NCBI GenBank assembly: GCA_016209145.1
Contig: JACQWT010000030.1
Coordinates: 1-33,484, forward strand
Source: Deltaproteobacteria bacterium
GTDB taxonomy: Bacteria > Myxococcota_A > Polyangia > Polyangiales > Polyangiaceae
DNA length: 33,484 nt
Reading direction: 5' to 3'
Shown: in pieces, positions 8,441 to 14,293 of the stretch
Numbering within the stretch: the first letter of the stretch is position 1
Layout: every line of letters starts with the position of its first letter
The notes under the pieces: generated by a model
Databases searched by the model: none
What the model saw: only the letters and a program-made list of their open reading frames with translations
Told to the model about the DNA's origin: nothing
Made by a program: the position numbers and the translations under genes

Positions 8441-8859
8441 GACGGACCTCGCGGCCGGCGGCGTGGCCAAGACAACCAAACGCCCCTCGACCGACCGAAC
8501 GCCATGCTGCCCAGCCACCTCGCACCTGCCAGGCCCAGCGGCCTGAAGGCGCCTCCAGAAGTCGGCAGAGGGGATGCTATGGGATCTTGCGCGGGGCAGC
8601 AACGAGGTTCCGCGAGGTTGGCTGGCTGCCGGCCCTGGGGCGAGCTCGGGGAGAGACCGGAGCGACCGTCCAGGTTCCGCGTAGTTGCCCGGTGGCGCGG
8701 TAACTTCTCAAAAGCCGGTGGCCGCGCCTGCTCAGTGATGCGCCTTCTCAGCGCGGGTTTCGCCCGCAACCCAAGCAAGAAGATGAACCGCCAAGGCGCC
8801 GAGAACGCCAAGGAAAAATATGATCGGATTCGATCTTGGGCGCTTCGCCGCGGGCCGCG
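8441..8859. other. 419-base spacer, no gene
   Basis: The spacer lies between the truncated helicase-like gene and the AAA ATPase. Open frames exist on both strands but none has a recognisable domain or a good ribosome binding site. No continuation of the helicase-like protein could be found on the minus strand in any frame. It contains the dispersed repeat at 8786-8813, and presumably the promoter of the AAA-PIN operon close to 8440-8600. Confidence 0.55.
8786..8813. repeat. Dispersed 'CGCCAAGG' type repeat
   Basis: AACCGCCAAGGCGCCGAGAA followed by CGCCAAGG resembles a short repeat found scattered through intergenic DNA of many unrelated bacteria, whose translation reads like NRQxAxNAK. It sits directly 3' of the truncated helicase-like gene. 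Recognition is from memory of the motif; copy number in this genome is unknown. Confidence 0.5.
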
Positions 8860-9174
8860 CTACCCCACCACCTCGAGAAACTCCGCCGCCACCCGGATCT
8901 CGGCGTCGCCCTTGGCGATCCGGCGTGGCTTGAACGAGCACCTGCCGCCCTTGCCGTCCGGCAGTACGTGTGGCTCGTGCCGGAACCAGTGGTGCAGCAG
9001 CCGGAGCGTCGTCTCGCTCACCGCCTGCTCGCCGTCGCGGGTCGCCTCGTAGCGCGGCGCCTGGGCCGAGTACGCCGCGCTGGCGTTGCCGAGCGCGAAG
9101 CCGCGCCACTCGTCCACCAGCGAGCGGACGACCGCGATGACCCGCGCCTGGCCCTCGAGCTCGGGAGCACCCAT
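8860..9174 (-). CDS. Short protein resembling N-terminus of a restriction helicase (truncated?)
   Basis: 104 aa. Residues 12-66 (VIAVVRSLVDEWRGFAL, then VSETTLRLLHHWFRHEP) resemble the region that precedes the helicase core in type III-style restriction subunits, where VxxWR and TPETxRLLxHW motifs are followed by a Q motif. Here the protein instead ends after a short Lys/Arg-rich segment, and there is no Walker A or DEAD box. The start overlaps the stop of the AlbA_2 gene by one base (TGATG), so it is translated by coupling. In methylase/AlbA_2/helicase operons the helicase is the last gene, which fits its position. I read it as a helicase gene that lost its 3' part, or as a stand-alone small adaptor. 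The family assignment is tentative. Confidence 0.6.
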   Translation of the reverse strand: MGAPELEGQARVIAVVRSLVDEWRGFALGNASAAYSAQAPRYEATRDGEQAVSETTLRLLHHWFRHEPHVLPDGKGGRCSFKPRRIAKGDAEIRVAAEFLEVVG

Positions 9175-10418
9175 CACGGCTTCTCCGGAAGCTCGAGGGC
9201 GGGAGGCGGCGGTTGGCGGAACGGATCGGGCCGCGGATAGACCGTGGCGAGCACCGACGTCGGGCTGAACTCGAACCGCGGCGGCGGATTGCCGTTGTGC
9301 TCCAGCTCGCGGTGCACCTTCTGGATGCCGACGCCGAATCGCTCGCTGTACTGCAGCGCCTTCATGGCCTCGGCCAGGGTCGGGTTTCGGTAGCTGGTGT
9401 GCCGTCCGAAGTTCTCCGGCGACACGGCGCCGTAGAGCCCGCCCGGGCTCATCACCTCCACGCGATCGGAGAACCAGTACACGTACACCGGCGCGTTGCC
9501 TCCGTCGTACTCGCGGTGGGTGATGGCGTTGACCACCAGCTCGCGCAGAGCCGCGAGCGGGTAGTCCGGCGACTGCGCATTCTGCAGCCCTGCGGTTGGG
9601 ACGATGGCGACCTGGATCCACACGCGCAGCACGAGCTCCATCTTGGGGAGCTGCTCGAGCAGATTGCCGAGGGCTCGTTCGTGGGCCCGGATCGGGCTCG
9701 CCCGGTCCGGCCCCTCGAAGCGCACGAACTGGACGTAGGCACCCGGCAACCAACGCAGCGGGTCCTTGCCCACCGTGAGGATCCCGGCAAAGGTGGGCGC
9801 GCCACTTCGCGGGTCGACGAGGCGTAGGGAGGCGAGCTGATCCTCGGGCGATCGCAGGTTCTCCGCGAGGACGTCCGCAGCGACCACCCGCGGCAGGTAC
9901 TGCTTGCGGAACCCGTCGAGATCCACATCGTCCAGGGTGGCGGGCCGGCAGGGCCGCTGGTCGAAGGTCAGGACGCCGTCGACCTGCTTCTCGGTCAGGC
10001 GGCGCTCCTCCTCCACGGTGGCGATGGCCCGCCGCGGTCCGACGCGCACGTGCACCCGGCCGCGCAGTCGCACCGGCGGCGCGCTCGCGGGCAGCACCTC
10101 GACCACCGCGACGAAGGCCCCGGGCTCGATCTCAAGGCGCTCGACGCTCATCAGCGGCATGGGCAGGATGTTGCCGTCCGAGCGCATGTCGGCCAGCTTG
10201 CGCAGCAGCTCATCGGTCACGTCGAGCCGGCCGGTGCTGCCGTCGTCCTCGACGCCGATGAGCAGGTAGCCCGGCTTGCCGTGCCCGGGAAGGTCGTTGG
10301 CGAACGCGCAGATCGCCTCGCGCACCCGCTCAGGTTCCGCGAGCGAGCGCTTGCGCTCGACGCGATCGGACTCGACATCCGCGGCAAGCTGGCGCAGCTC
10401 CTCGACCGCGAGCGTCAT
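9174..10418 (-). CDS. AlbA_2 / Schlafen-like ATP-binding protein
   Basis: 414 aa. The N-terminal half is an AlbA_2 (divergent AAA-4) domain: ESDRVERKRSL, ICAFANDLPGHGKPGYLLIG and VEDDG. The C-terminal half has a GHKL/HATPase_c_4-like region, LRELVVNAITHREY (about 291-304), with VEVMSPGGLYGAV, then SYRNPTLAEAMKALQYSERFG and GIQKVHREL. This two-part layout is common in proteins encoded beside DNA methyltransferases and helicases of defence loci and in some transcriptional regulators. Its start overlaps the preceding gene's stop by one base (TGATG), and its own stop overlaps the next start the same way, so the three genes form a coupled operon. Start at 10418 is chosen for this coupling and for the family N-terminus. 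Confidence 0.85.
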   Translation of the reverse strand: MTLAVEELRQLAADVESDRVERKRSLAEPERVREAICAFANDLPGHGKPGYLLIGVEDDGSTGRLDVTDELLRKLADMRSDGNILPMPLMSVERLEIEPGAFVAVVEVLPASAPPVRLRGRVHVRVGPRRAIATVEEERRLTEKQVDGVLTFDQRPCRPATLDDVDLDGFRKQYLPRVVAADVLAENLRSPEDQLASLRLVDPRSGAPTFAGILTVGKDPLRWLPGAYVQFVRFEGPDRASPIRAHERALGNLLEQLPKMELVLRVWIQVAIVPTAGLQNAQSPDYPLAALRELVVNAITHREYDGGNAPVYVYWFSDRVEVMSPGGLYGAVSPENFGRHTSYRNPTLAEAMKALQYSERFGVGIQKVHRELEHNGNPPPRFEFSPTSVLATVYPRPDPFRQPPPPALELPEKP

Positions 10419-10936
10419 CACCTCACCTCCACGTTGACCGTAGCGATGCCGTCGTTGCCGAAGACGTCGGTCACGCGCGCCGCCACCCGGTAGCGGCCCG
10501 GCTCCGGGTACTTGAACTCGGCGACGAAGACCAGCGGCTCGACCTGGCTCGCCGAGCGCCGCACCCGGAAGCTCTGCCACATCTGCACCTGCCCCCCGGC
10601 AGCGCCGACCTTGGCCCCAACCTCGGGCGCGGCCGGTGGTTCCGGTTCAGCCTCCTCCTCTTCGGACTTGCCCTGCACCGGCGCCAGGATGCGCTCGACG
10701 ATCGGCTGCCTCTCCCGCCCCTCGGTCGCCAGGCCGAGCTCGGCGCACACGGCCTTCAAGCCGTCGCGCGACAGCAGTGGCAGGATCTTGTCCAGCGTCG
10801 CCCGCCGGCTCCGGGCCACGACGCCGCGCACCTCGTCCACGGTCATCCGCGCGACGGCGTCGAGCTCGAGCTGCCGCGCGAGCTCGAGCAGGTCGGCCTT
10901 GGTGAGCGCCTGCAGAGCACGCCGCTTGTAGGTCAT
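10418..10936 (-). CDS. SAP-like protein with methyltransferase-type C-terminal tail
   Basis: 172 aa. Residues 8-90 contain two SAP-like helical motifs (ALTKADLLELARQLEL and LLSRDGLKAVCAELGL followed by a PIVERIL helix), which in other proteins bind DNA. An acidic, Pro-rich linker (EEEEAEPEPP) leads to a beta-rich tail, FVAEFKYPEPGRYRVAARV then DVFGNDGIATVNVEV. From memory, that tail resembles the extreme C-terminus of large adenine methyltransferases of type III-like systems; no methylase motifs (FxGxG, DPPY) are present. ATG at 10936 follows a GAAGGA ribosome binding site at good spacing. It is first in the coupled three-gene unit. It may be a targeting subunit or the remnant of a methylase gene whose catalytic part was lost. 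Confidence 0.7.
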   Translation of the reverse strand: MTYKRRALQALTKADLLELARQLELDAVARMTVDEVRGVVARSRRATLDKILPLLSRDGLKAVCAELGLATEGRERQPIVERILAPVQGKSEEEEAEPEPPAAPEVGAKVGAAGGQVQMWQSFRVRRSASQVEPLVFVAEFKYPEPGRYRVAARVTDVFGNDGIATVNVEVR

Positions 10937-11158
10937 CGGTGGGGGTCCTTCCAGACTCGGCGGCCACCAGCCCCGCGGATCAGGTCCAGCCCGGCCGATC
11001 GCCCGCGCCGCCTCTGGGCTGGAGAGCAACGGTTCGCCTGCCCGCCCGTCGCGTCAAGTCCCCGCGGCGAAAGGCAAGCCACGCCGGGTCGTCTCATGGC
11101 CCCAGAATCGCCGCGGCCACAGCTCCGTCCGCCAGCCCATAGGCGTCTACCAGCCAAT

Positions 11159-11188
11159 CGCCCGGCGGCCGAGGCGCCGCGCCGGGCG
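11159..11188 (-). terminator. Hairpin after SUMF1-like gene
   Basis: CGCCCGGCG at 11159-11167 pairs perfectly with CGCCGGGCG at 11180-11188 across a 12-nt loop. It begins 18 bp beyond the stop of the SUMF1-like gene on the minus strand. There is no U-tract, so it is a candidate terminator or mRNA-end structure only. Confidence 0.4.
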
Positions 11189-11206
11189 AGCGGGTTGTCA
11201 CTCCTT

Positions 11207-12358
11207 TCACGGCGCACTCCTGGCGCACCGGGCGCCGACGTAGCGGTTGCGGTCCCGCGGGTTGCCGCTGTAGCGGTTCGCCGCACGCAGGGCCCACGCG
11301 ACGTTGAGCCAGCACCCGCCCCGAACCACCCGGCGGGAGCCAGGAGCCAGGTTCGCGCAGTCGTCGCAGCCGTTGCCGCCGCCCGCATACCAGTCGCTCT
11401 CGTACCAATCCAGCACCCACTCCCAAATGCTCCCGCCAAGATCGTGCTGGCCCCAGCGGCCCTTGCCCGCCGGGAAGCTGCCCACCGCCTCGAACGGGCT
11501 GTTGCCCTCGCCCGAGTAGTTGGCCTGTCCGCTGCCGGCGGCACTCTGCCCCCACGGGTACAGCCGGTTCTCGCTCCCGCCCGCTGCCGCGTGCTCCCAC
11601 TCCGCCTCCGTCGGCAAACGACCGCCGTCCCAGGCGCAGAACGCGAACGCCTCGTACCACGTGATGCAGTTGACGGGGTAGCTCTCGTTGCCCGCGGGAG
11701 CGTCGGTCCAGGTGCAGTCGACGTGCTTGCCCAGCTCCGCCTTCAGCGCCGCCGTGTCGGTCGCCAGCTCGCCGTTGTAGGACTGCTGCCAGCCGCTGCC
11801 CTGCGCTATCTCCGGGTGCTTGCCCGCACCCGCCGCAGGCGGGCTCTGCTGCGTCCCCTTGCCCGCCTCCACGAACGTCCGGAACCGCCCCACCGTTATC
11901 TCGTACGCGTCCAGCCGGTAGCCCGACACCGTCACCTGATGCTCGGGCTGCTCGTCGTCGTCGCCGCCAGGGTACGCGTCTGCGTCGCCCTCGCTCCGGC
12001 CCATCGGGAACGTGCCGCCAGGGACGGGACAGCTCGCGTCGGCACACATGCCCCCGATGCACGTCACGCCCGGCCCGCAGTCCTGGCTGCCGTCGTGGCA
12101 CTGCACGCACGCACCCTCGCCGTCGCAGACCTTGCCGCCCTTCTCGCTGCATGCCGTGCCCGCCGCGACAGCGACGAAGCCGCACTTGCCGGCCGCGCAG
12201 GTCGCCGGCCGGCAGGTCGTGCCTTGCGGGCACTGCGCCGGCAGCGTGCACTCGGGTCCGGCGCCGCCCGCCCCCTCGTCGCTGAACAGCTCGTCCAGCC
12301 CCACCATGGCGTGGCAGCCGGTCGCCAGCGCCACCGCCAGCGCTCCCACCAACCTCAT
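11207..12358 (-). CDS. SUMF1/FGE-sulfatase-domain lipoprotein
   Basis: 383 aa. The signal peptide MRLVGALAVALATGC has a lipobox with Cys15. A Cys-rich segment (about 35-115, with TLPAQCPQGTTC, CSEKGGKVC, CHDGSQDCG) resembles small disulfide modules of myxobacterial surface proteins. The C-terminal part is an FGE-sulfatase (SUMF1) fold: PGGTFPMGRSEGD, YEITVGRFRTF, VNCITWYEAFAFCAWDGGRL, PTEAEWEHAAAG, LGGSIWEWVLDWY, RRVVRGGCWLN and LRAANRY. The active-site cysteine pair of true formylglycine-generating enzymes is absent: the positions after GGCW read NVAWAL. A ligand-binding or structural surface role is therefore more likely than formylglycine formation. ATG at 12358 is used because it directly begins the signal peptide. 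Confidence 0.88.
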   Translation of the reverse strand: MRLVGALAVALATGCHAMVGLDELFSDEGAGGAGPECTLPAQCPQGTTCRPATCAAGKCGFVAVAAGTACSEKGGKVCDGEGACVQCHDGSQDCGPGVTCIGGMCADASCPVPGGTFPMGRSEGDADAYPGGDDDEQPEHQVTVSGYRLDAYEITVGRFRTFVEAGKGTQQSPPAAGAGKHPEIAQGSGWQQSYNGELATDTAALKAELGKHVDCTWTDAPAGNESYPVNCITWYEAFAFCAWDGGRLPTEAEWEHAAAGGSENRLYPWGQSAAGSGQANYSGEGNSPFEAVGSFPAGKGRWGQHDLGGSIWEWVLDWYESDWYAGGGNGCDDCANLAPGSRRVVRGGCWLNVAWALRAANRYSGNPRDRNRYVGARCARSAP

Positions 12359-12499
12359 TACGCCAGAGGCTACCAGCTTCCGGGCTGAGGTGGAAATCCC
12401 GCTTCGCACGAACCCGGCGGGAAAACGGGAAGGATCTCGGGTTATGCGTCCGCAGTTCTTCCCGCCTTCCCGTCTTCCTGGTCCAAACCGGTCGGTGTT

Positions 12500-12620
12500 C
12501 TAGGAGTGTGTCGGAGAAAGCGTGCTCGAAATGGTCCAAGTTATCGAAATCGCTCACTTTACTCTGACGCTGGAACCGAACAATTCCGCGCACTTAGTTT
12601 TTTCTCCGACAGACTCCTAG
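12500..12620. mobile_element. MITE-like element with 20-bp inverted repeats
   Basis: The 121-bp segment is bounded by CTAGGAGTGTGTCGGAGAAA (12500-12519) and, inverted, by TTTCTCCGACAGACTCCTAG (12601-12620): 19 of 20 positions match. The 81-bp interior is less GC-rich than its surroundings and has no transposase frame. The GTCGGAGAAA-type ends resemble those of some IS1182-like elements, from memory, so a parent transposase elsewhere in the genome is expected. The outer CTAG could be the target or part of the repeat. The right end overlaps the stop codon of the second GerW-like gene. Confidence 0.8.
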
Positions 12621-13126
12621 CCCGCCGGCTTCTCCGCGGCAGGCTTCTCGCCCGGCTGCTCCGCGCCGCCGGCGATCTCGCCGCTCGTCGGCAGCTCCTT
12701 CTTCTTGTCGCCGGCGAGCTTCTCGATCCCCAGCGCCTCGTTCCTGTCGGCCATCTTCTGGCCGAGGTTGCGCGCGATCTTGGTCACGAGGTCGGGCACC
12801 TCGCTGATGAGGCCCGCCCAGGTCTCGGCGATGTCCGCGTCCACGGGAAGCAGCCGCGGCCGGCCGTCCTTGCCCACGGCAATGGCGGCCACCGGATCGA
12901 GCTCCACAGCCCCGCCCGCGCCTTGCCCGCCCGTCTCGCCGCCGGCCTTCCTGCCCTTGGCGCCCGCGCCGCCGCCGCCGGCCCCGAAAGCGACCCTCAG
13001 GCGGTGGATGGGAACCACCGTGGCCTCGCCCGCCTGCTGCGGCTGGCCCACGATCGTCTCGCTGCGGCTGATGGTGTGGATCCCGTCGAGCAGGCTCCCT
13101 ACGATTTCGTCGATCTTGTTTTCCAT
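12617..13126 (-). CDS. GerW/YtfJ-like protein, second copy
   Basis: 169 aa. Residues 1-95 follow the GerW/YtfJ family: IDEIVGSLLDGIHTISRSET, IVGQPQQAGEATVVPIHRLR, VAFGAGGGGAG, then a Gly-rich stretch and the AVELDPVAAIAVGKDGR strand. Residues 96-169 are an extension with an amphipathic helix (VPDLVTKIARNLGQKMADRN) and a Lys/Glu/Pro-rich tail that reads into the inverted repeat of the MITE, which provides the TAG stop. Family members occur in spore formers (GerW) and in many non-spore formers with unknown function. It overlaps the DUF2953 gene by 28 bp, so it is the last gene of a coupled run. Confidence 0.8.
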   Translation of the reverse strand: MENKIDEIVGSLLDGIHTISRSETIVGQPQQAGEATVVPIHRLRVAFGAGGGGAGAKGRKAGGETGGQGAGGAVELDPVAAIAVGKDGRPRLLPVDADIAETWAGLISEVPDLVTKIARNLGQKMADRNEALGIEKLAGDKKKELPTSGEIAGGAEQPGEKPAAEKPAG

Positions 13127-13782
13127 GGTGCGTCAGCCTCTCGGCTCCGAAGTCTCACGTTCTTGACGGCAAACACGAGCGCGTCGAGCACGAACAGCCC
13201 CGGCCAGAGCTTGATCGTGCCGGAGATCTCGGCCCGTGCTCGGTCGATGCTCTCCCAACCGGGCACATGCCGGATGGCAAAGCGCGCCGGCAGCACGCCG
13301 CCCAGGGCGTACAGGGCCCCGCACATCTTGCCCGTCAGGGCGATGTCCGCGAAGGAGTACTCGAGCTCGGCCACGAGCGACTCGAGCCGCAGGCGCCGGT
13401 GCTCGCCCGCCAGGAATACCGCCAGCGCGCCCGGATCGATCCGGCGCGCCAGCGCGCGGTAGCGCGCGGCGAGGCCCGGCCGCTCCTGGGGCGGCTTGCG
13501 GCGCGAGCGCCGCCACCGCCACCGCGATCGGCGCGGGCCCGGGCGCCCGCTGCGTCCCGACGGCCAGAGCGTCCAGCGCCGCAGGGGCACCCGCACGCCG
13601 GGCCGAGCGCCCCGGGCCGCGACCGCGCTCACGGACAGCGGCCCCAACTGAGCCCCCGCCCCGACCGCCCAGTGGCCGTCGGGATCGCCGCGGCCCTGCA
13701 GCGTCAGGCGCAGCCGCAGCGGAGCACAGACGAGCGCCACCAGCAGAGCCAGTGCGGCGATCGGGCAGGCGATCCACAGCAA
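13099..13782 (-). CDS. DUF2953 (YtfI-like) membrane protein
   Basis: About 227 aa. A single N-terminal transmembrane helix (LLWIACPIAALALLVALVCA) is followed by a beta-rich part (LRLRLTLQGRGDPDGHWAVG), a very basic Arg/Pro-rich insert (about 75-100), and the conserved part LESLVAELEYSFADIALTGK, MCGALYALGGVLP, ISGTIKLWPG. In Bacillus, ytfI (DUF2953) is next to ytfJ (gerW), and here the gene sits between two GerW-like genes, which supports the family call. The start is uncertain: no ATG or GTG precedes the helix in this frame, so a TTG at 13782 is proposed. The ATG at 13795 belongs to another frame. The gene begins 17 bp after the upstream GerW-like stop. Confidence 0.72.
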   Translation of the reverse strand: MLWIACPIAALALLVALVCAPLRLRLTLQGRGDPDGHWAVGAGAQLGPLSVSAVAARGARPGVRVPLRRWTLWPSGRSGRPGPRRSRWRWRRSRRKPPQERPGLAARYRALARRIDPGALAVFLAGEHRRLRLESLVAELEYSFADIALTGKMCGALYALGGVLPARFAIRHVPGWESIDRARAEISGTIKLWPGLFVLDALVFAVKNVRLRSREADAPWKTRSTKS

Positions 13783-13799
13783 GCGGTACGACCATCGCG

Positions 13800-14234
13800 C
13801 TACTTGGCCTTGCGGCGCTTGGCGTCCTGGAGCAGCGGATGCTCCTCCCCTCCGGAGAGCTCCGGCGGCCCCTCGGGCGCCGCCGGTTCGGGCACGAGCT
13901 CGATGCCGTGGCGCAGCACGGCCGTCCGGCCGCGCTTCAGGGCGAGCGTGTGCGGGATCCCGTCCTCTCCCACGACCACGAAGGCGCGCGGCTCGACGAC
14001 GATCGCGGCGCCCGCGCCGCCGGCCTCCACGCCCGCCCCGCGCTCGACGTCCTGGCCCTCGGCCGCAGCCTTGCCGCCCACGCCGCCCAGCGCCGTACCG
14101 AAGCCGATGCTCACCTTGGCAAGCGGCACGACCTTGGCACGGCCCGCGTCGCGCACGTTGCCGACCACAGCCTGGCTGCTCGTCACGCGACCAAGCTGCG
14201 TGAGCATCCCCTTGACGAGATCGTTCAGATTCAT
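13800..14234 (-). CDS. ytfJ: GerW/YtfJ family protein
   Basis: 144 aa, close to the family's usual length. Conserved elements: LGRVTSSQAVVGNV, AKVVPLAKVSIGFGTALGGV, a Gly/Ala-rich middle, and VEPRAFVVVGEDGIPHTLAL. No signal peptide is seen. In Bacillus GerW (YtfJ) is needed for proper spore germination; in non-spore formers its job is unknown, and nothing here proves a role in myxospores. It lies 59 bp downstream of the PEP-binding gene and 17 bp ahead of the DUF2953 gene. The ATG at 14234 fits the family N-terminus (MNLNDLVKGML). Confidence 0.85.
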   Translation of the reverse strand: MNLNDLVKGMLTQLGRVTSSQAVVGNVRDAGRAKVVPLAKVSIGFGTALGGVGGKAAAEGQDVERGAGVEAGGAGAAIVVEPRAFVVVGEDGIPHTLALKRGRTAVLRHGIELVPEPAAPEGPPELSGGEEHPLLQDAKRRKAK

Positions 14235-14293
14235 CGCGCACGGATCGCAGCACGAACGGGGCGCCCGGTCAAACCCGGTTTCCCCTCCTCCCC

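Noticed and set aside
3543-11152. CCATAGGCGTCAACCA at 3543 and a one-mismatch copy at 11137
   Set aside because: A 16-mer with one mismatch is expected several times by chance in 33 kb, and the contexts differ.
13133-13795. 220-codon minus-strand frame starting with ATG
   Set aside because: It lacks the DUF2953 residues and is Arg/Gly/Ala-rich. The family motifs are in the overlapping frame ending at 13099.
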